Notes: generated from the letters alone by a model not told the origin. Shown: positions 13,642 through 25,470, numbered from the stretch's first letter. The stretch: 64,000 nucleotides of DNA from Artemia franciscana (GCF_032884065.1 NC_088872.1:32460917-32524916); one strand, 5' to 3'. Translations and numbers: made by a program.

Positions 13642-13893
13642 ATGTCTTCTTGTAGTAACACAAGAACAGAAAGTGAAGACAATCTTAACAGTGAAAGCAG
13701 CTCAACTTTGACCAAATTAATTGACAAACAATATTCAATCAATGGTTCAACCTCAGCCTTGACTCACATTTGTGATGGATACTTCCAACAAAGAGACTTG
13801 ATTTTCCCTTTGACTAACAGAGGAGAATTCGGAACAGAATCCTCAGAATTATCTGACATCTTTATAACACACTTAGGCTTGTGCTTTTCATAA
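13642..13893 (+). CDS. Candidate small ORF, 83 aa, unrecognised
   Basis: The composition is unusual for this AT-rich DNA: rich in Ser, Thr, Glu and Asn, with few hydrophobic runs. A stop lies in frame a few codons before the ATG. I see no domain. It could be a small gene, an exon, or a relic of a transposon gene; chance is also possible. Confidence 0.22.
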   Translation: MSSCSNTRTESEDNLNSESSSTLTKLIDKQYSINGSTSALTHICDGYFQQRDLIFPLTNRGEFGTESSELSDIFITHLGLCFS

Positions 13894-14226
13894 GTTTTCA
13901 AAAACTCTTTTCTCCACGGGTAGTTTTAGGGAAGAGGGGCTGAGAGGGCACTCGCCCTGGGCGCAAAAATTTGTAATCATTTTGTATTGTTTTTAAAACT
14001 GTATCTTTGTTAAAATAAAGTAGAGGTCGTAATTGGCAGTAAGTTACTTATCTACTGTAACACATATATAATAATACTCAATACTTACTTTAAGTATAAG
14101 CAAACTGAAGTGGGCAGAACCACTACTGCTTTCCCCTGAAGGAAAGCATATGCCCATTGACTATCGGGATGGGGACCCCTCTTACCCCTTCCCCCAATAA
14201 AAATGCTGTGGTTACGTCCCTGGGCA

Positions 14227-14421
14227 CTACTGTTTCTTTTTGACCAGTGCAGCATCTGTAATTTTTCCCCACATCACCTCGACGTTGGAGAGAATTCTCG
14301 TCCTATTTACTGCCCTTAACATTGAAACCTCCAAGTGATGCAAGACGGGATAGTATAGTCGATACACTTCTGCCACTTTGTTGTCAATAAGGAGAAATAC
14401 AAGATTCACCCTCATTGGCAT
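14227..14421 (-). CDS. Candidate coding fragment, 64 aa, unrecognised
   Basis: The minus-strand frame reads like protein (HHLEVSMLRAVNRTR, then EVMWGKITDAAL), with a mixed charged and hydrophobic pattern and a normal spread of codons. No upstream partner exon or full-length domain was found. A fragment of an old mobile element or a lone exon are the options. Confidence 0.25.
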   Translation of the reverse strand: MPMRVNLVFLLIDNKVAEVYRLYYPVLHHLEVSMLRAVNRTRILSNVEVMWGKITDAALVKKKQ

Positions 14422-14683
14422 TGTTGAAACAGAGAATTTACAAAAAGTTTTGCTGAACTAACTAGTAAGTTACTACTGGGACTGACCAAAAAAAAATTAG
14501 AAAATCTAAGTTTATGGTATTTCTTACTGTGAATAAAAAATATCTTGTATGAAATTGATTTAAAAATGAAGGTAAGTTACGGTTATGATGTATCTGTTGT
14601 AACAATATCACCGATCAAAACTATAACAATTTAAAAGCAATTATAGTTTTGAGTGGAAATTCGTAGATATTAAATAAAAAAAG

Positions 14684-15006
14684 AAAAAGTTTTTTCAACT
14701 TAAAGTAAGGAGCAACATTAAAACTTAAAACAAACAGAAATTTTTACGTATATGAGGGGGTCACCCTCTCCTCAATAACTAACTCTTTACACTAAAGTTT
14801 TTTTAAACTTTAAAAGGGTTTATTATCCTAATCAAACGGCCTTGGTGATTCAGGAGTCATTCTTACATAAACAGGAAGAAAAATCAAACTTTAGCGTGAG
14901 GAGCGAGATATTGAGGAGAGGGAGACATTGCTCATATGCATAGTAATTTATGCTCGTTTTAAGTTTTAATGTTGTTCCTTACTGTCAGTTGAAAAAAGTT
15001 TTTTTT
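14684..15006. repeat. MITE-like inverted repeat, copy 4 (best preserved)
   Basis: Arms of about 130 bp in inverted orientation: AAAAAGTTTTTTCAACTTAA...GTAAGGAGCAACATTAAAAC at the left, and its diverged reverse complement at the right, ending GTTGAAAAAAGTTTTTT. Internal paired blocks are CTCTTTACACTAAAG and CTTTAGCGTGAGGAGCGAG. The total of 323 bp and the absence of coding capacity fit a non-autonomous DNA transposon. Confidence 0.7.
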
Positions 15007-15029
15007 TAATTTTTTTTCTGATCGTTTTT

Positions 15030-17148
15030 ATGGCACTTAGGTATTAACCAAGTGACATATAGCAATCGCAAATTCTGTCGGTCTGTCGGTCCCGGTTTTG
15101 CTACTTTGGGCACTTCCAGGTAGGCTAGGACGATGAAATTTGGCAGGCATATCAGGGACCGGACCAGATTAAATTAGAATATTAGAATAATTCTGAAAAA
15201 TTAGAAAAAATGAGGTATTTTTAACTTACGAACGGGTGATCGGATCTCAATGAAATTTAATATTTAGAAGGATATCATGTCTCAGAGCTCTTATTTTAAA
15301 TCCCGACCGGATCTGGTGACATTGGGGGGAGTTGGGAGGGGGGAACCTAAAATTTGGAAAACACTTAGAGTGGAGGGGTCGGGGTGAAACTTGGTGGGGG
15401 AAATAAGCACAAGTCCTAGATACATGATTGGCATAACCACACCAGATCCGCTCTCTTTGGGGTAGTTTGGGGGGGGGGGTTAATTCTGAAAAATTAGAAA
15501 AAACGAGGTATTTTTAACTTACGAACGGGTTACCGGATCTCAATGAAATTTTATATTTAGAAGGATATCGTGCCTCAGGGCTCTTATTTGAAATTCCGAC
15601 CGGATCTGGTGACATTGGGGGGGGGGGGGTTGGGAGGGGGAAACCTAATTCTTGGAAAACACTTAGAGTGGAGGGATCGGGATGAAACTTGGTGGGAAAA
15701 ATAAGCACATGTCCTAGATACATGATTGACATAACCGGAACTGATTCACTCTCTTTGGGGCAGTTGGGGGAGGGGGGCTAATTCTGAAAAATTAGAAAAA
15801 ATGAGGTATTTTTAACTTACGAATGGGTGATGGGATCTCAATGAAATTTGATATTTAGAAGGATATCGTATCTCAAAGCTCTTATTTTGAATCCCGACCA
15901 GATCTGGTGACATTAGGGGGAGTTTGGGGTGCGGGAACCTAAAATCATGGAAAACGTTTAGATTGGAGGGATCGGGATGAAACTTGGTGGGAAAAATAAG
16001 CAGAAGTCTTAGATGCGTGATTTACATAATTGGAACGGATCCGCTCTATTGAGGGGGGGGGGTTAATTCTGAAAATTAGAAAAAATGACGTATTTTTAAC
16101 TTATGAAGGAGTGATCGGATCTTTATGAAACTTCATATTTAGAAGGACCACGCAACTCAGATCTCTTATTTTAAATCTCAACCGGATACAGCGTAATTGG
16201 GGGGGGGCAGTTGGGGGACCGGAACTCTTAGAAAATACATAATGCGGTGAGATCAGGATGAAACTGAATGGGAAGAATAAAAACCTGTCTAAGATACGTG
16301 ACTGACATAACCGGACCGGATCTACTCTCTTTGGTGGATTTGGGGGAGGGGGGGGGGTAATTTTGAAGATTGAGGTATTTGTAACTTACGAAAGGGTGAC
16401 CAGAGCTTAATGAAATTTGATATTTAGAAGGATCTTGTGCTTTAAAGCTCTAATTTTAAGTTCCGACCAGAATCTGTGACACTGGGGGGAGAAGGAGGGG
16501 GAAACCGGAATTCTTGGAAAACGTGAAAATTGGGGTATTTTTATCTTACGAATAGGTGATCGGATCTTAATGAAATTTGACATTTAGAAGGAATTCATGT
16601 CTCAGAACTCTTATTTCAAATCCCGACCAGATCTTTTGACAAGGGGGAGTTGGAGGGGGAAATCTTGGAAAACACTTGGAGTGGAGGAATCGGGATGAAG
16701 CTTGGTGGATAGAATAAGCAAATGTCCTTGATACGTGATTGACGGAACCGTACTAGATTTACTGTCTTTGGGGGGGAGGGGTTCAGTGATTTGGTGAGTT
16801 TGGTGCTTCTGGACGTGCTAGGACGATGAAAATTGGTAGGCGTGTCAGGGAGCTGCACAAATTGACTTGATAAAGTCGTTTTCCCAGATTCGACCATCTG
16901 GGGGGCTAAAGGGAGAGGAAAAATTAGAAAAATTAGGTATTGACAACTTACGCGTGGGTGATCGGAACTTAATGAATTTTGATATTTAGAAGGGCATCGT
17001 GAATCAGAGCTCTTATTTTAAATCCTAGCCGGCATTAAGCCTCGTATTTTCCTTTTAAATCAATCTATTGATTCATAGAATTTTGTTAGAGCTCATACCA
17101 TATAATCTCTTGGCTCTTTAGCTCTTCTTGCCTCGTCACAAGTGCCAT
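15030..17148. mobile_element. Non-autonomous element of about 295-bp tandem units with 9-bp terminal inverted repeats
   Basis: The ends are ATGGCACTT (15030-15038) and AAGTGCCAT (17140-17148), exact reverse complements. The left end also forms a small hairpin (CACTT...AAGTG). A leader follows (GTCTGTCGGTCCCGGTTTTG, 15080-15100). Diverged repeats then begin near 15187, 15481, 15779, 16063, 16358, 16525 and 16918, each with GAGGTATTTTTAACTTACGA, GATCGGATCTCAATGAAATT and TATTTAGAAGGATAT blocks. Spacing is 284-297 bp, except the last two, which look deleted or rearranged. A second leader-like block recurs at about 16800. There is no transposase. The architecture recalls Helentron-derived or bivalve 'pearl' elements, but this is inference. 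Confidence 0.65.
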
Positions 17149-17169
17149 ATGAGCTCTTAGCTCTTGTTT

Positions 17170-17345
17170 AAATAACGCTAACTAATCCAGCTCCCCCTCC
17201 ATGGAAAATTCCCTTCCTCCACGAATACTTCCTCCATTAAAAGATCCTTCCACGTAACTCAACCTCCCCTCCACCAGGAAAAATCTCCCCTGAACAACGT
17301 GTGTATACATCCCAATAACCAATAGTATATGCAAACAACTGGCAA
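17170..17345. repeat. C-rich linker repeat, third copy
   Basis: Matches 8500-8660: CCCCCTCCATGGAAAATTCC, then TCCACGTAACTC, then a TATACATCCCAATAACC block and TATGCAAACAACTGGCAAA. The B unit that normally follows is missing. Confidence 0.55.
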
Positions 17346-17974
17346 AATTCGAAACGATTTAGTCAACTTAAGAGCTAAATTCAAAATTAGGATTTTGTAC
17401 CGTATTGACACATCAGTAGTGAAAGTAGCACAGTTTGTCATAGAACAATGTGCTAACTTTAATCTTTAACCTACAATTAATTTAAAGAATATAGTCGTGT
17501 GGGGAACTTCAAGCTATTTTTTGATGAATTACCGAGCAGTTAACCTCAAAAGACGTTCACATTGTATTTTAAAATCTGACAGCCACATCCGAGTGTAACA
17601 TAATTTGTATTTTGCTCTGCGGTTCTCCTAATGTTACCAATATTTGTAGAAACAGGACAAAGGAGCTTATTAAAGCTGAAGATAAAAAACTTACCCTCGG
17701 TCACCTATGATACAAGAAAGACTGCATCGTCTGACGTCAGCCCTTGGTGAGCATGACCTGGCACAAATAATGACCTTAGTCTTTGGTTGATACATTTCTC
17801 AAATATAAAGCCAGGTAACAGAATACTTAATTCTGTTTTGCTACCGGAAAGTGTAAATAATTGTCAAATGGTTTTTCTTATCTGACCGTAAGTAATTATT
17901 TTTGATTTTATTATTTTTACAGGCTTTGCGGCGTCATCAAAGGTGATAATATGCCACTAATCCTGATAATTACT

Positions 17975-18385
17975 TTATTTTCCAACACTGAGGTATTTGT
18001 TACACCTTCTTTTGAACGCGTCAAGGGAAGTATTTACTGGGATTACCTCTGTCGGAAAGCTATTCCATGTGGCGACTGATCGCCGGTCGGAACTCGTTTT
18101 CAGATATTCTTGGTGGGGAATGCCCTGCTCAAGGTAGACCTGACGAGCTGTAGTTTGACGATTTGATCGCAAGGGCTTTGCTGCGTCATGAACGAGCTTC
18201 GATAGTTCTTCTAATGGGGGGCTATGCATGTACTTGTAGAAAACCGACATGGAAGTGATCCTGGACCAACTGCGGGGTTTTAGCTTTCGTTTTGCCAGAG
18301 GTTGCTCCATTAACTGCTCGATTTTGAATCTTTTGGTGTGGAGCAATGCGGCTTTTTGGTGCATCAGCACAGAGAGGACATGCAT
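17975..18385 (-). pseudogene. LINE ORF2 C-terminal region, broken
   Basis: 136-residue frame with the typical LINE tail (RSVATWNSFPTEVI then LDAFKRRCNKYL). It overlaps the preceding thumb-domain frame at 18222-18608 in another phase, showing at least one indel between them. Confidence 0.75.
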
Positions 18386-18693
18386 ATTCTATGACAGGTC
18401 TGATGCACAAAATGAATAGTGGCAGAATAGACTCATCAGGGATGAGAATTTTGCATGCTAGGATAACTCCTAGCTTTTTAGAGCAGAAGGATTTAATTTT
18501 ACTGGTGTGCTCACTCCATGAAAGATCCGAAGAGAAGTTAACTTCTCTACGGATATCAACTCCTGTTATTACCTCTCCTTTGAAGACGAAATCAGGATGA
18601 GCCCTCATATTACGTGCCTTAGAAATTGGTAACTCTTTCGTTTTTAATTCGTTAAAACTGACAAGCCATGCATCTGCCCATGTCTCATTCTCT

Positions 18694-19119
18694 TTAGTTC
18701 AGCCTGAAACTCCTCGTGGGTTTTACTGGGATCTTCAGTTTTTGCAATTGATGTTTTGTTGTCGTTTCATCAGAAAAGTGGTGAGTTTTCTTCACAAGGT
18801 TGTCCCCTAGGTCGTTTTTGAATACCAAGAAAACAGTTGGGCCAAGATTACTTCCTGGGGATACTTTTAATAAGACTGGGTGCTCTTTTGATATGAAGCT
18901 GTCAAGGACAACTTGCAATGAGCATTGACGATCAAAGTCAGCAAGCACCTCAAATAGTCGATCATCAACTCCATAGGCTTTCAGTTTACAAAGAAGTCCT
19001 TTGTGCCATACACGATCAAAGACTTTTGCAATGCCAAAGGATAGAAGGCAAACATCATGCCCCTGAGAAAGGAGCTCAATCAACTCTTGATACTTCGCAA
19101 TCAGACAGTCTACATTCAC
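18694..19119 (-). pseudogene. LINE reverse transcriptase palm fragment, broken
   Basis: Contains RT motif A remains (FGIAKVFDRVW), the following KLKAYGV and motif B (SPGSNLGPTVFLVFKNDL). The catalytic YADD-type box is FSDE. The two catalytic positions are changed and the frame ends soon after. Confidence 0.8.
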
Positions 19120-20360
19120 AGGACAGCAGACCTATTGGATGATACGATCCTACATTAGTAAGGTCAGACTCTGCCTTTGGAACAAGGACCACATGAGCAA
19201 TTCTTCAGGCTCTTAGGAACGATCCCGCTGCAAAGTATTTTCTATACAGAGAGGCAAGAAGACCAGCAAGTTCTGGGGCATGTTTTTGAGGATGAGATTG
19301 GGAATCGTGTCAGATCCTTAAGCTTTAGTGACATCTAGCTGGCTTAATAGTTTGAGCACCTAACTAGTAGTTATGTTAACGCCGCTGATTTCCGCATCTG
19401 TTCAGGGTGAAAAAGAGGCAGGGGAGCCTCCGGCGGCACCAAATTGGGAGACCTTTGAAAAAACTTATGAAACAGTATCTGCCTTTTCCTAGCCTGACTG
19501 GATCATCGTCCCTTCAACATGAAGCGAGGGAATTGATATTGGTTTAGATGACGTTAGAACTTCTTTGACGACCCTCCACCACCGCTTTGCAGGGGCACTT
19601 TTTAGTTTATCTGCAAACTTGTTTTTATAATCGGATTTTGCTTGACGTGTGGCTTTAACAGGCTTGTTCCGGGTACTAATAAAAGTTGCCTGGTCCTCAT
19701 TGGACTCAGACAAGTGCCATTTCTTGTGAGCCTTCTTTCTGCCCCTGGTTGCCTTTCTACATCCAACATTGAACCAAGGCTTATCTCGAGATGAGACTTT
19801 TATTGTTTTTCATGGGAAGAATTGCTCAATGGCTTCCGTAATCGGCTTAAGCGCCGCTGCTTCACGGAGGACCTCTTTTGAAAATCTACTCCAAGGCTTT
19901 GCCGATGAAAAATTTCGCAGACAATTCCAGTCTGGGCTGTAATACTGCTTGAAGATCTGCTCATATTTTACAGGTGGAGGTATTTTGAGATTTTCACAAG
20001 ATTTAGCTGTCAGATTTTTGCTGGCAAAAAATAGCTTTTAAAAGTAAAGGCATTCAAATGATTAGTTAAGAAGAGATTAAGACGGGATGATCCATAAGGG
20101 CCAATATAAGTGTCAAATTCAACAGGCTATTCTAGACTATAAGCAAGACTCAGGTTTAGCAGAGCTAAGCCTTCCATATCAATCGTACGATTTTTCAACC
20201 AGTGGCCGTAATGAGTGTTCAAGTTTCCTTGGATGATTATACTTGATTTAGGGAACTTTTGCTTTAATCTTCCAGCAATCTTCCAGATGTTCAGTTATTT
20301 TCATCTTTCGTGGGCTAGAGACTGTACCAATAACCAATGATTTTTTTGGTAGGTGTACTC

Positions 20361-20654
20361 TCACCCAAAGAGCCTTTTTATTGCTAGGAATCGAAAGTGA
20401 CGAAAATGGAATGTTATTTTTAAGGTACATAGCAACACAGCTCCACTAAAAGTCGAGCTTCCCTGGTTTTTGCAATCCCGCCTTAGAAGAGTGTAACCAG
20501 GAATATTGATCTCACTATCAATGCCACCAAAGTTCAGGTTTGTCTCGGACACACACATGACAGAAGGGGAGACCTCATTCACCATATGTTGAAGTTGATC
20601 CAATCTGGATCGGAGACCATGTACATTGTAATAAGTAACAGTAAATGTATACAT
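20361..20654 (-). pseudogene. LINE AP-endonuclease N-terminal fragment, broken
   Basis: N-terminal part of an exonuclease/endonuclease/phosphatase-fold domain: TYYNVHGLRSR, then VMCVSETNL with the catalytic Glu, then GYTLLRRDC. The downstream endonuclease motifs are not continuous in any frame. Confidence 0.75.
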
Positions 20655-20664
20655 AAAATTGTCT

Positions 20665-22250
20665 TGGGACGCGAGATCGGTCGTCTACTGGAAGGAATTC
20701 TAATTGAAGGCTGTTTTTTTTGGTTAGTAAATACCGACAAAATGGGTAATTGGCCCAAACAGCAGAATATAGTTAAATTATTCTAATGAGTTAAATAACC
20801 TATAATCTACTGGTGGAACTATTTTTGAGGTATGGAGGAACCTAGCAGCACTTTTACTTAGGGTGACATAAATCTTATTTTAAGCCAGTATTTCAAAGAG
20901 GAGAAAGTGAAGTACATCCCCCCTCCTAAACTACCGGTAAACTACCCCCTATTCCCGTGCTGGAAAAGACAATCCTACAATAAGTGTGTTGGAAAATAAT
21001 AGAATTGAAGAAGATATTATGCATTACACTTTTTTTCATAAGATCTTTGATTTGAAGAAAATGAATTTGAAACATTAAAATAACAATAAAAAAGGGAAAT
21101 CGAAAAAAAGAGAGGACAGAAGGGAAAAGAAAATATTGTATATTTGGTATACCAAAGAGTAGTATACAGCTTTCGTATATAGCAATCAAAGAGGTGTGTG
21201 CATAAGTGATGCACATTACGCGGTGTCTGGCACTTTTTTTAAGGGAGCATATTTTAGAGCTTTATATGGCTTGAATCAAAATCTTTGCCATGACACAAAC
21301 CCTGAGTTCTTTTACTTGTCCAATGGGATTTCCACTTATCAGAGTTTAACCCCTAAAAGATAACAACAGATACTTATCTGGCCACATGTCACTTAAAACG
21401 GCACGAATAACTACGAGAATAACAACATTTTTCACATGTAAAATATCCTATATTATTGCTTTAATGCTATGTGAAGTTCTGACAATGAAGAGGCTTGGGT
21501 TTCGGGCCTGTTTCTAATTTTACAGCCAAATACACCTTCAGCAATTATTTCAGAGCTGGGTAGCCTAATGCAATTTTTGTGGCCAGGAGTTTAATTGTAA
21601 GATTGCAAACTGTGGTTGTCATTTGCCTTTCTTAGTCATTCCATTCAAGATGCCTTGGATACTTTTTATTATGATAAATTGTCTTACTGCTCTGAAAAGG
21701 GAAAAATATTTCAATTGCATATTATAGGAAAATTTCAGTAGGCTAATCAATTTAAAGTCCTAAATTAGCCAGGAAAGTGTTTTTTTTTTTTTTCACTAAA
21801 AAATCACAACCTTCTTTGAACTCCAATTATATAGCCCTGTTTTTGGCCCCCTTGAGCCAGTATCCAGTTCCTGATTGTCATTTACACTAAATTTCACTTT
21901 TTCTGTTACTCATTTCTTGTCAATATTCCTAAGGGGTCATAGTTAAGCACTAGAGAAGTAATTGTTAAATAACATGTGCTTATGTATATATAGCTTTTTG
22001 CTACTTATTCTTCTCTGGTTATATAATGCTTGATGTGGTATAAGCCAAGAGAAGGACCTGTAGACCTATAGAAGAAAACCTGTTAAAAAAGATGATTCAT
22101 AGTAATTTACATAATAATTATAGCTAACACATTCTGCATGCAGCCCTGCTCTACTTTAGCCCCAACCCTCCTAATATGGAAATCTATAGCTGAAATTAGA
22201 TATTTTCTATTGATTCTGCCAATCTACCCTCAACCCTAGTACCTGTTAAT
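20665..22250. other. AT-rich sequence, no gene recognised
   Basis: No coding character and no clear repeats, apart from homopolymer runs such as the T-run at 21781-21793. It may contain LINE 5' sequence near 20.7-20.9 kb. Confidence 0.4.
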
Positions 22251-22354
22251 TGAAGCAACTGTGGCAAAACAAGAACTGGAAAAACAAGTAAAAGGTGGCA
22301 GAAACCATTGGAAATATATAATTTGGGCTATATATTTGCAAATTGGGCATGTTA

Positions 22355-22885
22355 GGGGTAAATTTTTTGTTGTTCATATTTTGAATTACAAATAAAATGA
22401 ATATACCACTTGATGCCTTTTTGTATGTTCTTTACAAATATAATAATTGCTTGTATTGCTAGTTCAAGTTTAAGCACTTTTTGACCTTACTTAACCTAAC
22501 AAATTTTGGCAGTGAAAAATATACATTATTTTTTCAAAAATGACCAAAAACACATACTTATAATTGAAAATTTGGCATCACAGAAGAAGAAAAACAGCAT
22601 AATATTGTAAAATTTATTAATCCAACTTAATTGTTGAGAATCAGTGCTCATAGATTACGCAACATTTAAAAAATGGATTAAAAATGAAACAGTGAGTTCA
22701 AGACCAATGTTTTAAGCTTTTTTATACCCAAAAACTATTTGGGTATATTTTGGTCATTTTCAAGAGCTCAAAAACTTGCAATTGAAGCACTTATTATGTT
22801 TGTAAAGAACATAAAAAAGGTATCAAAGGGTATGTTCACTTTATTTGTAAATCAAAAATATGAACAACAAACAATTTACCAATTA
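22355..22885. repeat. Fold-back element with about 95-bp inverted arms
   Basis: Left arm 22355-22450 (GTTGTTCATATTTTGAATTA...TGTTCTTTACAAATATAATA). Right arm 22785-22885 is its reverse complement at about 85 percent by eye. The inner sequence also carries paired AAAATGACCAAAA blocks (about 22535 and 22750 inverted). No coding. The sequence just outside the left arm (22255-22345) recurs at 26525-26635. Confidence 0.65.
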
Positions 22886-25195
22886 TTAGTATAGCTGCAT
22901 GATTTTCCCCTGGGTACATAGGCTAAGTGGGAGGTCACTTATACCTGATCCTGTCCCAGCTGTTTTTACTTGTTTGAAAAAAATCCAAAGAAAGTTCCCA
23001 TTGAAAAGGAAAGAGACCAAAAGTGAGATTAAATTTGTCACAGCTTGGAGGTTTGCCCCTTCAGTCTGTTTAAAGAAAACAGGTTCATAATTGAAGCTTT
23101 GTTCATTTCAACCTTAGGGATGATCTACATTTGTTACACTTCATTAAATGGTTGAAGAGGGATACTTTTTTATTTGTCTTGTTTGTTTTTTACATGATTT
23201 TTTTAATCTTTAAATTGATATACATTTCTTACAAATTAACTAGTCATACCAAGTTCCATTTGCAAGTTTTGATCTACTTCGTAACCTGGTCTCAAAATTG
23301 CATATAAATTTAGTGAAGCTAGGAAACATAGAACTCCCCTCAGTTTAGAAGAAAATGGATGGACATAAGTAGGTTTTAATACACTGAAGTCCTAGGGCCA
23401 TGGCAATTAAAACAAAACAATGAAGATTAACTTTAAAATGTTTGACATTACATAAATATAACATTCACAAAGAAAAACCATTCACAAAATTTTACTTTTG
23501 TGCTCAGTTGCCAATCTGAGTAATTGCCCTAAATTTTTAAACCTTGCAAAACATTCACCAGCCACCTCTTATGACCTACACTCTTGTCTGTACATCAACA
23601 ATTCATTGAAAAGGAAGGACCGCCTTACTGGCATTTCTTCCTTTGTACTTATATTTGATGGGTTTAAAAGAAAGCTTCTATGGCTAAGTCAGAAGCCCAG
23701 CGCTAATGCCAGGAATTAAAGCTGTGCCCTTTGGATAAAGGATTGTCAACCTAGAGTGGCAGCCACTTAGGAAGGAATGCAAATGCCACCAGAGAAAAAA
23801 AATTATTTGGAAAAAGAAAATATTGAAAAAAAAAAAACAACTCAAGTCATAGTTGCTTCCATTTTTCACTGCTGTCCCACAAACAATATGTATTTTATTT
23901 AGGCAAATAAATTTTAAGACAGGTATCAACAAAACTCCATCAGGGATTGTATTTACTTAAGGTACAATCAGCAATATGAGTGCTTAAAGTTTTGTGATAT
24001 TCAAGTCTTGAAATAATAAAAAAAAGAAAAATTATATGTTCTATTTGTTTTCCACCAGCCTATTTGAGAAAAATCATTTGTGACAATAATACACCCATGG
24101 TTGGCTCAGAATCTCTCTAAAATGCTTTAAACAGAAGGAATTTTAAAAACAATTATACTGATCAGCAAGAAGAATATTAACATAACTCTCTAAACTTGGC
24201 ACTTTTTAAGACAATTTTTAGCAAAGCAAATGTAAAACTTTAATGGTGTCCTATGTCATCTAAAAAAAAAACAATTAAAATGTGTCAGATGTGTTTTGAT
24301 ATAAGATGCCTCAAAGACTTTTAGTTGAATCTATGAAATGAAGGGCCAGGTATTCCTTTACATTTTATACAACAGGTAAAAAGAAAAACAGTTCAAATTT
24401 TTAACAAAAGAAGAAGCTTGATGTAAAAAAATAAATGTATTTTTAACAGAAAGCAAATGACATCAATGGAATCAAATAAAACAAAAATTCATGGAGAATA
24501 AATAATATAAGCCATATATTTAACCTATAATGAGGTGGCATTAAAAGTTATTTCTAAAATTAGAAAAAACCAGTGTTAAGGCTTAAAGTTCTGCTCAATC
24601 AACAGGAATTATCTTTTCAGAACTAAGGCCAGAGAAAATGAAACTGATAACCAAAAAATAAAGCACCCAAAAACTTCAGGACCCTCTAGAGAAAAAAGAA
24701 GTAGAAGTAGGTACTTCAAAACACATTCCTGGGACATACTTTAGCCTGTAGACACATACCTGGAAGTTTCATTTTCCTAGCCTAACCTCTTTCAAAGATA
24801 GCCAAAAGTAGCTAAAGTAAAATTTTACCCCTACTTTACCTTAAAAATCCAGTTTAAATAGCAATCTCAACAAAAATAGACTATATAAAAGGCTATAGGT
24901 ATTGTCCTAATCATTCTAATTTTTTTAACTAAAAATTAAAGGATGAATTAGAAACTGGGCCTGTTTAATATAGTAATATTTGACTAACTCACCAATGTGA
25001 TAGCTGCCTTCCAAAGAACCAATGTTTTTGATAACCAAAAAACTTTTCTTCTGACTCCTTATGAAGCTTAGCCTATGCAAGACGGGCCTAGAACACCAAA
25101 AACCCTACAGAGCCTAAGGAATATGCATAAGATTACTTACAGATCACTGAAAAGCTAAGATTATTTCCACTATTTACAGGTTCCTTGTCTTTCCT
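22886..25195. other. AT-rich sequence; one diverged repeat copy
   Basis: No supported gene. The segment 24681-24830 (CTCTAGAG..., AGTAGAAGTAGGTACTTCAA, TAGCCTGTAGACACATA) is a diverged copy of the arm repeated at 25.88 and 26.36 kb. Confidence 0.45.
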
Positions 25196-25199
25196 CTAG

Positions 25200-25470
25200 A
25201 CTTAACGATTTCACATGTTTATCCATTTAAAAACAGCCGTAACATTGACGTCACTTGTCCCCAATAGTCCTTTTTTTTCGAGGTTAGAAAGTGCAAGCCC
25301 ACGGACAAGTAATCCTGAACATTCGAGGGCGTAATCCGAGTAACCTCTGACGTCATGTGCGTCTCATAAAACGCTTGGATTAATAAGATTAGTAATCGGA
25401 CAAGTAGAAGAACACGGGAAATTGAATCTCGAAACGCACAAATTTGAATAAGAAACACGTGACAGATTAC
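25200..25470. promoter_or_regulatory. CpG-containing island with two CRE palindromes and an E-box
   Basis: Two perfect TGACGTCA octamers (25246-25253 and 25348-25355) lie 102 bp apart, with a CACGTG inside AACACGTGACAG at about 25455. CpG dinucleotides are clearly denser here than in the surrounding AT-rich DNA, and no family repeat overlaps. This looks like a promoter or enhancer. No adjoining gene was recognised, so the target is unknown; a distal 5' exon of TRAPPC2 14.5 kb away is only a possibility. Confidence 0.4.

Larger units (their letters stand above)
10800..14684. other. Mostly unique sequence with two weak coding candidates
   Basis: No recognised gene. A short direct repeat around TTTACACTGTA occurs at 12911-12962. 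Two open frames with unusually protein-like composition lie at 13642-13893 (+) and 14227-14421 (-) and are listed separately. Confidence 0.4.
17940..20665 (-). mobile_element. Degenerate CR1/Jockey-like LINE (endonuclease plus reverse transcriptase)
   Basis: Read on the minus strand, the order is the expected one. AP endonuclease N-terminal part: 20654-20361 (YNVHGLRSRLDQL, CVSETNL, IPGYTLLRRDC). Linker: 19713-19489 (KSDYKNKFADKLKS, KRWWRVVKEVL). RT core: 19119-18694 (KVFDRVWHKGLLCKLKAYGV, GSNLGPTVFLVFKNDL). Thumb: 18608-18222 (WSEHTSKIKS, CIRPVIEYACPLC). C-terminus: 18385-17975 (SVATWNSFPTEVI, LDAFKRRCNKYL). Several frameshifts and stops break it. The motif A aspartate reads Gly (FGIAKVFD) and the FADD box reads FSDE, so it is inactive. 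An AATAAA-type signal in reverse lies near 17975. No clear ORF1 is seen upstream. Confidence 0.85.
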
